This document shows positions 32,117-40,967 of a DNA stretch of 42,388 nucleotides, piece by piece. The position numbers and the translations under genes are program-made. The stretch is from contig NZ_JANIIC010000075.1 of assembly GCF_024519315.1 (NCBI RefSeq), positions 1-42,388 on the forward strand. Reading direction: 5' to 3'. The DNA is from Streptomyces malaysiensis subsp. samsunensis (GTDB lineage: Bacteria > Actinomycetota > Actinomycetes > Streptomycetales > Streptomycetaceae). Position 1 is the first letter of the stretch. Each line of letters begins with the position of its first letter. Under the pieces are notes generated by a model. That model was not told the origin of the DNA. It saw nothing but the letters and a program-made list of their open reading frames with translations, and did no database searches.

Positions 32117-33364
32117 ATGTCCCAGGCTGCCCAGGCCAATCAAGCTCTGACGGGCATCCGCGTCCTCGATATGACGCATGTGCAGTCCGGTCCCTCCGCC
32201 ACCCAGCTGCTCGCCTGGCTCGGCGCCGATGTGATCAAGCTGGAGAACATCACCGGCGACATCACCCGCAAACAGCTGCGCGATCTCCCGGATGTGGACT
32301 CGCTCTACTTCACGATGCTCAACTGCAACAAGCGGAGCATCACCCTCAACACCAAGAGCGAACGCGGCAAGGAGATCCTGACCGAGCTCATCCGCCGCAG
32401 CGACGTCCTGGTGGAGAACTTCGGTCCGGGCGCCGTGGACCGCATGGGATTCACCTGGGAGCGCATCCAGGAGATCAACCCGCGGCTGGTCTACGCCTCG
32501 ATCAAGGGGTTCGGCGACGGCCCGTACACCAAGTTCAAGGCGTACGAGGTGGTCGCGCAGGCCATGGGCGGGTCGATGTCCACGACCGGTTTCGAGGACG
32601 GACCGCCGCTGGCCACCGGCGCCCAGATCGGCGACTCCGGCACCGGGGTGCACTGCGTGGCGGGCATCCTCGCCGCGCTCTACCAGCGCACCCACACCGG
32701 CCGCGGCCAGCGGGTGAATGTGGCGATGCAGCACGCGGTGCTCAATCTGTGCCGGGTCAAGCTGCGCGACCAGCAGCGGCTGGCGCATGGACCGCTCGCC
32801 GAGTATCCGAATGAGGACTTCGGCGACGAGGTGCCGCGCAGCGGCAACGCCAGCGGTGGCGGCCAGCCCGGCTGGGCGGTCAAATGCGCGCCCGGCGGGC
32901 CCAACGACTACGTCTACGTCATTGTGCAGCCGGTCGGCTGGGAGCCCATCACCCGGCTCATCGGCCGCCCCGAACTGGCCGAGGACCCGGAGTGGGCCGC
33001 GCCCGAGGCACGGCTGCCGAAGCTGGCCAAGATGTTCCAGCTGATCGAGGAGTGGAGCAGCACGCTGCCGAAGTGGCAGGTGCTGGAGCAGCTCACGGCC
33101 GAGAACATCCCGTGCGGGCCGATCCTGTCCACCAAGGAGATCGTCGAGGACGCGTCGCTCGCGGCCAACGAGATGATCGTCGAGGTCGACCACCCCGAGC
33201 GCGGCTCCTTCACCACGGTCGGCTCCCCGCTGAAGCTCTCCGACTCCCCGGTTCAGGTCGAGCGCTCCCCGCTGCTGGGTGAGCACAACGAAGAGGTGTA
33301 CGTCGGAGAGCTGGGGCTCGGCGACGAGGAAGTGCGGCTGCTCAAGACGAACGGAGTGATCTGA
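32117..33364 (+). CDS. frc: Formyl-CoA:oxalate CoA-transferase (class III)
   Basis: 415 residues, normal length. It follows the Oxalobacter Frc sequence closely as I recall it: THVQSGPSATQ (active-site-loop Gln23), NVDSLYFTM-like DVDSLYFTMLNCNKRSI, VENFGPGAVDRMGFTWE, and the aspartyl-CoA nucleophile in GAQIGDSGTG (Asp173). NLCRVKLRDQQRL and the glycine loop SGGGQPGW (246-253) are also present. The enzyme moves CoA from formyl-CoA to oxalate, giving oxalyl-CoA for the decarboxylase encoded 12 bases upstream. GGGAGG precedes the ATG. The region between RLAHG and SGNASGGG is shorter than in Oxalobacter. This is the strongest functional anchor of the operon. Confidence 0.88.
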   Translation: MSQAAQANQALTGIRVLDMTHVQSGPSATQLLAWLGADVIKLENITGDITRKQLRDLPDVDSLYFTMLNCNKRSITLNTKSERGKEILTELIRRSDVLVENFGPGAVDRMGFTWERIQEINPRLVYASIKGFGDGPYTKFKAYEVVAQAMGGSMSTTGFEDGPPLATGAQIGDSGTGVHCVAGILAALYQRTHTGRGQRVNVAMQHAVLNLCRVKLRDQQRLAHGPLAEYPNEDFGDEVPRSGNASGGGQPGWAVKCAPGGPNDYVYVIVQPVGWEPITRLIGRPELAEDPEWAAPEARLPKLAKMFQLIEEWSSTLPKWQVLEQLTAENIPCGPILSTKEIVEDASLAANEMIVEVDHPERGSFTTVGSPLKLSDSPVQVERSPLLGEHNEEVYVGELGLGDEEVRLLKTNGVI

Positions 33365-33366
33365 CG

Positions 33367-35502
33367 GTGACGTATGACAACGATGCCGTGCGGGCGGTGC
33401 TGGACGCCGCCCGTGCCGAGGGGCGCACGGCACTGACCGCTCCCGAGGGGAAGCGGATCACCGACGCGTACTCCATCCCGACCCCGGCCGAGGGGCTGGC
33501 GGAGACCGCCGACGAGGCGGTGGCGCTCGCCGACCGGATCGGCTTCCCCGTCGTCCTCAAGATCGTGTCCCCGGACATCCTGCACAAGACCGACGCGGGC
33601 GGGGTCCGGGTGGGGCTGACGTCCTGCGCCGAGGTGCGGAGCGCGTTCACCTCGATCGTCGACAACGCCCGTGCGTACGACGCCGAGGCCCGGATCCAGG
33701 GCGTCCAGGTGCAGCAGATGGTCCCGGACGGCGGCCAGGAGGTCATCGTCGGCGCGGTCACCGATCCCACCTTCGGCAAGGTGGTGGCGTTCGGGCTCGG
33801 CGGGGTGCTGGTGGAGGTGCTGAAGGACATCACCTTCCGGCTGGCCCCGGCCAGCGAGGACGAGGCGCTGTCGATGCTGGACGGGATCCGCGCCGCCGAG
33901 GTGCTGCGCGGGGTGCGCGGCGGGGAGGCGGTGGACCGGGCGGCGCTCGCCGATCTGATCGTGCGGGTCTCCCGGCTGGTGGCGGACTTCCCCGAGATCA
34001 CGGAGGTCGATCTCAACCCGGTGTTCGCCACCGCGAGCGGGGTGCTGGCCGCCGATGTGCGGCTGCTGATCGGGGACCCCGCCCCGCAGGAGCGCCGCCG
34101 CTATACGCGCGAGGAGATCCTGGGCGCGATGCGCCGGCTGATGCAGCCGCGTTCGGTGGCGGTGGTCGGCGCCTCCAACGAGCACGGCAAGATCGGCAAT
34201 TCGGTGATGCGCAACCTCATCGACGGCGGCTTCCCCGGGGAGATCCACCCGGTGAACCCCAAGGCCGACGACATCCTGGGCCGCAAGGCGTACAAGAGCG
34301 TCACGGACGTCCCCGGCGAGGTGGATGTGGCGGTCTTCGCGATCCCCGCGAAGTTCGTGCCCGCCGCGCTGGAGGAGGTCGGCCGCAAGGGCATCCCGAA
34401 CGCCGTGCTGATCCCGTCCGGCTTCGCCGAGACCGGTGAACACGAGCTCCAGCGGCGGATCGTGGAGATCGGCGAGGAGCACGGGGTGCGGCTGCTGGGG
34501 CCGAACATCTACGGCTACTACTCCACCTGGCAGGATCTGTGCGCCACCTTCTGCACCCCGTACGACGTCAAGGGGCCGGTGGCGCTCACCTCGCAGTCCG
34601 GTGGCATCGGGATGGCCATCCTGGGCTTCGCCCGGACGACCAAGACCGGTGTCTCGGCCATCGTCGGACTGGGCAACAAGTCGGATGTGGACGAGGACGA
34701 TCTGCTGACCTGGTTCGGCGAGGACGACCACACCCAGTGCATCGCGATGCACCTGGAGGACCTCAAGGACGGCCGGGCCTTCGTGGAGGCGGCGCGGGCC
34801 ACGGTGCCCAGGAAGCCGGTGGTGGTCCTCAAGGCGGGCCGTACGGCGGCGGGCGCCAAGGCGGCCGGCTCCCACACCGGCGCGCTGGCCGGGGATGACG
34901 CGGTCTACGACGACATCCTGCGGCAGGCCGGGGTGATCCGGGCGCCGGGTCTGGGCGAGATGCTGGAGTACGCGCGGGCGCTGCCGGTGCTGCCCACACC
35001 ACAGGGTGACAACGTCGTCATCATCACCGGCGCCGGGGGTTCGGGGGTGCTGTTGTCGGACGCGATCGTCGACAACGGGCTGTCCCTGATGGAGATCCCC
35101 GAGGACCTGGACGCCGCCTTCCGCCGCTTCATCCCGCCGTTCGGCGCGGCCGGGAACCCGGTGGACATCACCGGCGGCGAACCGCCGTCCACCTACGAGG
35201 CGACCATCCGGCTGGGGCTGGAGGATCCGCGGATCCACTCCCTGGTGCTGGGCTACTGGCACACCATCGTCACCCCGCCGATGGTGTTCGCCGAGCTGAC
35301 CGCGCGGGTCGTCGAGGAGTTCCGCGCGCAGGGCATCGCCAAACCGGTGGTGGCCTCGCTCGCGGGCGACACCGAGGTCGAGGAGGCGTGCGCATACCTC
35401 TTCGAGCACGGGGTCGTGGCGTATCCGTACACCACCGAGAAGCCGGTGGCCGTCCTGGGGGCCAAGTACCGCTGGGCCCGGTCCGCGGGGCTGCTGACCT
35501 GA
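33367..35502 (+). CDS. ADP-forming acyl-CoA ligase (ATP-grasp fused to CoA-binding domains)
   Basis: 711 residues from GTG 33367, two bases after frc. The ATP-grasp part comes first (about 10-235: PVVLKIVSPDILHKTDAGGV, EVDLNPVF), then the CoA-binding Rossmann domain (about 255-345: RSVAVVGASNEHGKIGNSV), then ligase-like domains with the phospho-histidine in AGSHTGAL (His503). The fused-chain architecture is that of acetyl-CoA synthetase (ADP-forming) and related CoA ligases; in many relatives the CoA-binding half is N-terminal, so this is the reversed order. GPNIYGYY stands where many relatives have GPNCxG. In this operon it could make or break oxalyl-, formyl- or glycolyl-CoA, trading the thioester for ATP. 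The substrate is not predictable. Confidence 0.8.
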   Translation: MTYDNDAVRAVLDAARAEGRTALTAPEGKRITDAYSIPTPAEGLAETADEAVALADRIGFPVVLKIVSPDILHKTDAGGVRVGLTSCAEVRSAFTSIVDNARAYDAEARIQGVQVQQMVPDGGQEVIVGAVTDPTFGKVVAFGLGGVLVEVLKDITFRLAPASEDEALSMLDGIRAAEVLRGVRGGEAVDRAALADLIVRVSRLVADFPEITEVDLNPVFATASGVLAADVRLLIGDPAPQERRRYTREEILGAMRRLMQPRSVAVVGASNEHGKIGNSVMRNLIDGGFPGEIHPVNPKADDILGRKAYKSVTDVPGEVDVAVFAIPAKFVPAALEEVGRKGIPNAVLIPSGFAETGEHELQRRIVEIGEEHGVRLLGPNIYGYYSTWQDLCATFCTPYDVKGPVALTSQSGGIGMAILGFARTTKTGVSAIVGLGNKSDVDEDDLLTWFGEDDHTQCIAMHLEDLKDGRAFVEAARATVPRKPVVVLKAGRTAAGAKAAGSHTGALAGDDAVYDDILRQAGVIRAPGLGEMLEYARALPVLPTPQGDNVVIITGAGGSGVLLSDAIVDNGLSLMEIPEDLDAAFRRFIPPFGAAGNPVDITGGEPPSTYEATIRLGLEDPRIHSLVLGYWHTIVTPPMVFAELTARVVEEFRAQGIAKPVVASLAGDTEVEEACAYLFEHGVVAYPYTTEKPVAVLGAKYRWARSAGLLT

Positions 35503-35542
35503 GCGTTTCACCGGAAGTGCCCCGACCTGCCGTCGATCGTCT

Positions 35543-35626
35543 GCGGCACCGTCGTGGCTGGTCGCGCCCGCGTGGCGGAGCCACACAACGGCACAGCACC
35601 GCGCCCCTTCGGGGCGCCGCCGAACC
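35543..35626 (+). repeat. 84-bp intergenic repeat, copy 1 (inverted partner at 37145-37228)
   Basis: Matches the reverse complement of 37145-37228 at 80 of 84 positions by eye. It contains GCGCCCCTTCGGGGCGC, a stable hairpin. It sits 40 bases after the ligase stop and before the transporter start. Repeats of this look are frequent between Streptomyces genes and may act as terminators or REP-like elements. Confidence 0.85.
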
Positions 35627-35729
35627 GCGGCCGACTTCCGCCGATCCGCTCAGCCACCCACGTTTCCCGGAGCACGAAGAGTTTGGACAGGGGGCGCTGG
35701 CCGGGTTCCTTCGAAGCCAAGGGGACGAC

Positions 35730-37121
35730 ATGAGCACAGGAGAACAACCGGAAGGGGTACTCCCCTTCCGTGAAGTGCAGGACAGCAAGGGACGCACGTA
35801 CCGCATCGGCGAGACCGACCGCGACATCCTGGGCCACAGCCGGAAGCTGATGGTCTATCTGCCGTGGGTCGCGATGATGGCCATCAGCGTGTCCGAGTAC
35901 GCGTACGGCTCGGCCGAGGACACGCTCTCGGAAGCGCACGGCTGGACCCAGAGCAACACCTTCTGGATCCTGAGCGTCTGGGTGTTCTTCCAGGCGGGCA
36001 TCGCCTTCCCGGCCGGATGGCTGCGGGAGAAGGGCATCCTGACCGCCCGTAAGGCGATGTTCCTGGGAGCCGGGCTGTGTCTGATCGGCTTCCTGGCCCT
36101 CTCCCACGTCGACAACGTCTTCATGGCGATCGTCGGCTTCGGCGTCATCGGCGGGCTCGGCTCCGGGTTCGTCTACGCCACCTGCATCAATATGGTGGGC
36201 AAATGGTTCCCGGAGCGGCGCGGGGCGAAGACGGGGTTTGTCAACGGAGGGTTCGCCTACGGCGCGCTGCCGTTCATCTTCATCTTCAACTACTGGTTCG
36301 ACACCGGCAACTTCGACGAGATCCTCGACCTCATCGGTGTCTATGTGCTGATCATCGTGGCGATCTGCGCCTGGTTCTTCAAGGACCCGCCGAAGAACTG
36401 GTGGCCCGCCGATATCGACCCGCTGAGCTACTCAGGTAACGCCAAGAGCGCCACGAGCCTGACCAAGAACCCGCCGGCGGTGCGGCAGTACACCCCCAAG
36501 GAGGCCATCAGGACCGGCATGCTGCCACTGATGTGGTTCTCCCTGGTGCTCACCGCCGGGGTGTCGATCTTCGGGATCTCCTTCCAGGTCGACTACGCCA
36601 AGGAGGTGGGCTTCGGCCCGCTGGTCGCGGCCTCGTCCATGGGCATCATGTCCGTCATCAACGGTGTCGGACGCGGTGTGGTGGGCTGGCTCTCGGACCT
36701 GTGGGGCCGGAAGTCGACCCTGGTGTTCGTCATCGTGGTGCTGGGCCTCGCCCAGTTCGGGGTGATCTGGGCCGGCAACATCCACAACGAGGTGCTGTTC
36801 CTCTTCTTCGCCTTCCTCTCCGGATTCGGCGGCGGAGCCTTCTACCCGATGTTCGCGGCGCTGACCCCGGACTACTTCGGTGAGAACTACAACGCCACCA
36901 ACTACGGCCTGGTGTACAGCGGAAAGCTGATCAGCGGGCTGTTCGGCGGCGGCCTCGGCTCGATGGTGGTCGACTCCTGGGGCTACGACGGCGCGTACGC
37001 GCTCGCCGGAGGCATCTCCATGGTGGCGGCCGCGGTGGCCCTGCTGCTGCGGCAGCCCGGCCGGCCGCGGGTCCGGGGGATCGCCCCGAACCCGCAGCCG
37101 ATCAGCCGCGAGGTCGTCTAA
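35730..37121 (+). CDS. OFA family oxalate/formate antiporter (MFS)
   Basis: 463 residues from ATG 35730 with AAGGGG six bases upstream; the frame is open earlier but crosses the repeat. About twelve membrane helices. The OFA marks are visible: GGLGSGFVYATCINMVGKWFPERRGAKTG, split here by short gaps; DPPKNWWP after helix six; GFGGGAFYPMFAALTPDYFG; and NYGLVYSGKLISGLFGG, whose lysine matches the position of the OxlT helix-11 lysine. OxlT exchanges oxalate for formate and gains proton-motive force. Its place behind oxc and frc supports oxalate import with formate export. The 228-base gap and the repeat suggest its own promoter or a partly attenuated read-through. Confidence 0.88.
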   Translation: MSTGEQPEGVLPFREVQDSKGRTYRIGETDRDILGHSRKLMVYLPWVAMMAISVSEYAYGSAEDTLSEAHGWTQSNTFWILSVWVFFQAGIAFPAGWLREKGILTARKAMFLGAGLCLIGFLALSHVDNVFMAIVGFGVIGGLGSGFVYATCINMVGKWFPERRGAKTGFVNGGFAYGALPFIFIFNYWFDTGNFDEILDLIGVYVLIIVAICAWFFKDPPKNWWPADIDPLSYSGNAKSATSLTKNPPAVRQYTPKEAIRTGMLPLMWFSLVLTAGVSIFGISFQVDYAKEVGFGPLVAASSMGIMSVINGVGRGVVGWLSDLWGRKSTLVFVIVVLGLAQFGVIWAGNIHNEVLFLFFAFLSGFGGGAFYPMFAALTPDYFGENYNATNYGLVYSGKLISGLFGGGLGSMVVDSWGYDGAYALAGGISMVAAAVALLLRQPGRPRVRGIAPNPQPISREVV

Positions 37122-37144
37122 GCGGGTCGGGCGAAGTCCGCTAC

Positions 37145-37228
37145 GGTTCGGCAGCGCCCCGAAGGGGCGCGGTGCTGTGCCGATGTGTGGCTCCGCCACG
37201 TGGGCGCGACCAGCCACGACGGCGCCGC
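37145..37228 (-). repeat. 84-bp intergenic repeat, copy 2 (inverted)
   Basis: Inverted copy of 35543-35626, four mismatches. Holds GCGCCCCGAAGGGGCGC as a hairpin. It lies between the stops of the convergent transporter and isomerase-like genes, where a bidirectional terminator is expected. Confidence 0.85.
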
Positions 37229-37294
37229 GGACGGCCAACGACACATCGCGGCCCTTCCAGCGGAGCGCTTAGCCCCGCCGCGCGGGGCCCTCGC

Positions 37295-38347
37295 TCAGCC
37301 CCGTCCGCCGCACCGCAGGGACCGCAGATAGCGGGCGGAGCGGCGGGCGGTGGTGAGCGAATCGGCCGGCTGGTCGTGCTCCACCAGCCATTGGTGGTCA
37401 CGGCGGCCGCCATGGGTCCTGCCGACCTCGGTCAGGAAGCGGCGGTAGTCGATGTCACCGTCCCCGACGTCCACCATCCGGTAGCCGTCGGGGGCGGTTT
37501 CGTCGTGCTCGCCGTCCTTGACGTGGAAGAGCGGGTAGCGGTGCGGGGCCCGCAGTACGTAGTCCAGCGGCTCGAAGGGCGCCGGGGAGCCGTCGGCCTT
37601 CTTGCCGAAGCGGAACTGGCCCGCATACGCCCAGTAGATGTCCATCTCCAGATGGACCAGGTCGGGGTCGGTCTCGGCGAGCAGTACGTCGTAGAGGCGG
37701 ACGTCCGGCCGGTCGGTGGCGAAGGAGAACTCCTCGGCGTGGTTGTGCTGGTAGAACTTCATCCCGCGCGCCTTGGCCGCCGCACCATAGGTGTTGAACT
37801 CCTCTGCACAGCGCTTCCAGCCCTCCACCGTGGAGCCGTAGCGCCAGGGCCCGGAGGCGGTGCCCACATGCGGCAGGCCGAGCGCCTCGGCGTCGTCGAG
37901 CACCTGGGTGAGGTTGGTGGCGAAGGTGTACGCCTTGGGGTCGTCGGAGTAGTAGCCGACGTGGCTGCCGATGCCGCGCAGCCCGTTGTCCCGCATCAGC
38001 CGCCCCAGCTGCTTGAGGGTGATGTCGCCGGTGCCCTGGGTGTATCCGGCGAACTCCACCTGGTCGTAGCCGTATCGGGCCAGTTCCTCGAAGACACGGG
38101 CGAAGCCGATGGACTGCACCTGGTCGCGGAGGGTGTAGAGCTGGATGCCGAGGTGGCCGCGGGGCACCAGCGGGCCGCCCCGGCCGTGCTGGGCCGCGGT
38201 GCCGGTCCGGGCGGCCGTGCCGGTCTCGGCCGCCGTGGCGGTGGCCGTGCCGAGCAGACCGGCGGCGGTGGCGCCCGCGGCGACGCCGAGGAATCTGCGG
38301 CGGCGGAGGGTATCGGCGAGTTCGGGGTTGTCCTGGGCCCTCTTCAC
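37295..38347 (-). CDS. Tat-exported sugar phosphate isomerase/epimerase-like protein
   Basis: 350 residues. The twin-arginine signal is RRRRFLGVAAGATAAGLLG (16-34), followed by an alanine/threonine-rich spacer. The TIM-barrel AP-endonuclease-2-like domain begins LGIQLYTLRDQ and has VEFAGY, GSHVGYY, KFYQHNHAEEF, LEMDIYWA and FHVKDGEHDE; its histidines, glutamates and aspartates would bind a metal. Its relatives include xylose-isomerase-like epimerases. ATG 38347 overlaps the stop of the phosphatase-like gene upstream. It is the last gene of the leftward ebo-type operon. Export by Tat would put it outside the cytoplasm, apart from intracellular sugar metabolism. Confidence 0.8.
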   Translation of the reverse strand: MKRAQDNPELADTLRRRRFLGVAAGATAAGLLGTATATAAETGTAARTGTAAQHGRGGPLVPRGHLGIQLYTLRDQVQSIGFARVFEELARYGYDQVEFAGYTQGTGDITLKQLGRLMRDNGLRGIGSHVGYYSDDPKAYTFATNLTQVLDDAEALGLPHVGTASGPWRYGSTVEGWKRCAEEFNTYGAAAKARGMKFYQHNHAEEFSFATDRPDVRLYDVLLAETDPDLVHLEMDIYWAYAGQFRFGKKADGSPAPFEPLDYVLRAPHRYPLFHVKDGEHDETAPDGYRMVDVGDGDIDYRRFLTEVGRTHGGRRDHQWLVEHDQPADSLTTARRSARYLRSLRCGGRG

Positions 38348-39783
38348 GGGGTGTCTCCTTCTGATGCGTTCGTCAAGCCGGCGAGGTGGAGGAGCAGGGT
38401 CTTGACGTCGGTGGCGGCCACCCGGCCGCGCACCGCGCCGGGCTGGGAGCAGAGGAGGACGGGGCCGTCCTCCTCGCGGTCCGGCAGACGGCCGTGGCTG
38501 CCGCGCACCGGGGCCGGATCGAGCGGGACGACGGCCATGCGGTAGCGCATCCCGGTCTTCTTGCGGGCCAGCGCGGTGGCGGCCCGCAGTCGCACATAGG
38601 GGTCCTTGGGGTCCATGAACAGCTCGGCCGGGTCATAGCCGGGCTTGCGGTGGATCTCCACCAGCTGGGCGAAGTCGGGGGCGCGGGCGTCGTCGAGCCA
38701 GTAGTAGTACGTGAACCAGGCGTCCGGCTCGGCGACCGCCACCAGCTCCCCGGAGCGGGGGTGGTCCAGGCCGTGCGCCTTCTTGCCCTCGTCGTCGAGG
38801 AGTTCGGCGATCCCGGTCAGACCGGCCAGGGCGGTGCGGGTGGCCTCCAGGTCCTCCTCGCGGCGCACATAGACATGGGCGAGCTGGTGGTCGGCGACCG
38901 CGAAGGCCCGGGAGGCGCCGGGGTCCAGGTATTCCATGCCGTCCTGGGTGTGCACCTCCAGCAGTCCGGCGCGGCGCAGCGCCCGGTTGATGTCCACCGG
39001 CCGGGAGACCGGGGTGATGCCGTACTCGGACAGCGCCACCACGGTGCGGCCGCGGGCGGTGGCGTCGTCCAGCAGCGGGCCGAGGGCGGTGTCGAGCTCG
39101 GCGGCGGCCGCGTGGGCGCGGGGGTCGTCGGGGCCGTAGCGCTGGAGGTCGTAGTCCAGATGCGGAATGTAGGTCAGCACCAGATCGGTGGGGCGGGTGC
39201 GCAGCAGGTGGCGGGTGGCGTCGATGATCCACTGCGAGGAGACCAGATCGGCGCCCGGCCCCCAGAAGTGGAAGAGCGGGAAGGTGCCGAGTTTCGCGGT
39301 GAGTTCGTCGTGCAGCGCGGGGGGCCGGGTGTAGCAGTCCGGCTCCTTGCGGCCGTCGGCGTAGTAGACGGGGCGCGGGGTGACGGTGATGTCGGTGTCC
39401 GAGCCCATCGCGTACCACCAGCAGACATTGGCCACGGTGTAGCCCGGGTGGACCCGGCGGGCGGCGTCCCACAGCTTGTCGCCGCCTACCAGGCCGTTGT
39501 GCTGCCGCCACAGCAGCACCTCGCCCATCTCGCGGAAGTACCAGCCGTTGCCCACGATGCCGTGTTCGGCGGGGGTGGTGCCAGTGAGGAACGTCGACTG
39601 GGCGGCGCAGGTGACGGCGGGCAGCACGGTGCCCAGCGAGGCGCGGGAGCCGGAGCTGCCGAGCGCCTTGAGGCGCGGCATATGGTCCAGCAGCCGTGGG
39701 GTGAGCCCGACGACGTCGAGGACGAGGAGCGGGGTCGGGCCGGTCCCGGCGCTCGTATCGCTCCGGTGGCTCGGGTCGCTCAT
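38344..39783 (-). CDS. Alkaline phosphatase superfamily (nucleotide pyrophosphatase-like), ebo operon
   Basis: 479 residues. The phosphodiesterase/nucleotide-pyrophosphatase fold is recognised from LLVLDVVGLTPRLL, the nucleophile region LPAVTCAAQSTFLTGTTPAEHGIVGNGW (in parts, with a Thr/Ser nucleophile), YIPHLDYDLQRYGP, and LSEYGITPV (where relatives have SDHG). HQLAHVYVR supplies a further metal-site histidine. Starts at ATG 39783, overlapping the EboE stop; its stop overlaps the next ATG. In ebo operons a phosphodiesterase of this family accompanies EboA, the TatD-like protein and EboE. The substrate is unknown, possibly a phosphorylated or nucleotide-linked lipid or metabolite. Confidence 0.8.
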   Translation of the reverse strand: MSDPSHRSDTSAGTGPTPLLVLDVVGLTPRLLDHMPRLKALGSSGSRASLGTVLPAVTCAAQSTFLTGTTPAEHGIVGNGWYFREMGEVLLWRQHNGLVGGDKLWDAARRVHPGYTVANVCWWYAMGSDTDITVTPRPVYYADGRKEPDCYTRPPALHDELTAKLGTFPLFHFWGPGADLVSSQWIIDATRHLLRTRPTDLVLTYIPHLDYDLQRYGPDDPRAHAAAAELDTALGPLLDDATARGRTVVALSEYGITPVSRPVDINRALRRAGLLEVHTQDGMEYLDPGASRAFAVADHQLAHVYVRREEDLEATRTALAGLTGIAELLDDEGKKAHGLDHPRSGELVAVAEPDAWFTYYYWLDDARAPDFAQLVEIHRKPGYDPAELFMDPKDPYVRLRAATALARKKTGMRYRMAVVPLDPAPVRGSHGRLPDREEDGPVLLCSQPGAVRGRVAATDVKTLLLHLAGLTNASEGDTP

Positions 39784-40958
39784 GGCAGCTCCTTGAGGCC
39801 GAGGTCGGTCAACAGGTCGCGGGCGAGGGCGAGTTCGGCGGCGATGCCATCGGCGAGCCGGTCGCGGGTACGGGGGCGCAGCTCGGCCGGGAGCGCCTGC
39901 CAGGTGTAGGTCTCCACCTCGAGATGGCGGGTCAGCGGGGCGGGCCCGCCGACGAGCCGGGCGAGGGCGTCGGCCAGCACCGGGAGGGTGGAGGTGAGCG
40001 GGGGCTCGGGCGGGGCGTGCAGCGGCACATGGAAGTGGGACCGCCAGGGCGCGGTGTCGCCGAGCCCGCCGGCGAGCGCCTGGTCGAGGTCGTCGGTGCC
40101 GTGGACGCCGCCCTCGGGGTCCCGGGTGCGGGTCTGGTGGAGGAAGCGGGGCTCGGCGAAGGCCGCGAGGGCCTCCCGCACCGCCGGCCGCCCCGGGTCC
40201 TCGGCGTGCAGCGCGGCGGACAGCTGTGCCTTGACGACCGGGACCCCGGCGGCGGTGAGCGCGTCGACAGCCGTGTGCGGATCCTCGAACTGTGTCGCCA
40301 GATGGCAGGTGTCCAGACAGACGCCGATGCGGTCCAGCGGCGGGCCGCCGGGGGCGGTGAGCGCCTCGATGGCCTGTGCGGTGGTCTCGACGGTGCAGCC
40401 GGGCTCGGGCTCCAGGCCGATGCGGATCGAACGGCCGGTGAGCTCCTGGATGGCGTCGAGCCGCTGGGCGAGGGTGGTGAGGTGGCGGCGGGCGGCGCGG
40501 GCCCGGTCGTCGTCGAAGGGGGTGCGCCAGGCCAGCGGCAGGGTGGAGACGGTGCCGTCGGTGATGTCGTCGGGGAGCAGCGCGGCCAGCAGCCGGGCCA
40601 GATGGGTGGTGTGCTCCAGCCGCTCCGGATCGGTCCAGTCGGGCTTGTAGACGCGGTACTTGACCTCCTGGGCGCCGAACCCCTCGTACGGGAAGCCGTT
40701 GAGGGTCACCACCTCCAGGCCGCGGGTGTCCAGCGCGGTGCGCAGCCTGCGCAGTTCGGCGGGGTCGGCGCTCAGGGTGCGGGCGGCGTCACGGGCCAGC
40801 CACAGGCCGATGCCGAGCCGGTCGCGGCCCAGGCGGCGGCGGACCGGTTCACAGTGCAGCCGGAGCTGGTCCACGACGCCGTCGAGGTTCTCGGCGGGGT
40901 GGACGTTGGTGCAGTAGGCGAGGTGGACGGTGGAGCCGTCGGGGTGGCGGAAGCGCAT
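39780..40958 (-). CDS. eboE: EboE, metabolite traffic protein
   Basis: 392 residues with TGAGGAGACCCC before the ATG. The start LAYCTNVHPAENLDGVVDQL is the EboE hallmark. It has a TIM-barrel AP-endonuclease-2-like core: LGIGLWLAR, VVTLNGFPYEGF, RIGLEPEPGCTV, GVCLDTCHLATQFED, KAQLSAALH and HFHVPLH. The histidine, glutamate and aspartate set suggests a metal site. In cyanobacteria the ebo genes are needed to move a scytonemin precursor across the cytoplasmic membrane; in actinobacteria the cargo is unknown. The gene starts nine bases after the TatD-like gene. Confidence 0.82.
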   Translation of the reverse strand: MRFRHPDGSTVHLAYCTNVHPAENLDGVVDQLRLHCEPVRRRLGRDRLGIGLWLARDAARTLSADPAELRRLRTALDTRGLEVVTLNGFPYEGFGAQEVKYRVYKPDWTDPERLEHTTHLARLLAALLPDDITDGTVSTLPLAWRTPFDDDRARAARRHLTTLAQRLDAIQELTGRSIRIGLEPEPGCTVETTAQAIEALTAPGGPPLDRIGVCLDTCHLATQFEDPHTAVDALTAAGVPVVKAQLSAALHAEDPGRPAVREALAAFAEPRFLHQTRTRDPEGGVHGTDDLDQALAGGLGDTAPWRSHFHVPLHAPPEPPLTSTLPVLADALARLVGGPAPLTRHLEVETYTWQALPAELRPRTRDRLADGIAAELALARDLLTDLGLKELP

Positions 40959-40967
40959 GGGGTCTCC

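Noticed and set aside
30713..33433. A 906-codon open frame on the minus strand opposite oxc and frc, and a 777-codon one opposite the ligase gene (33253-35586)
   Set aside because: Both are antisense shadows caused by high G+C. They are low-complexity, have no recognisable domain, and lie over genes with clear motifs.
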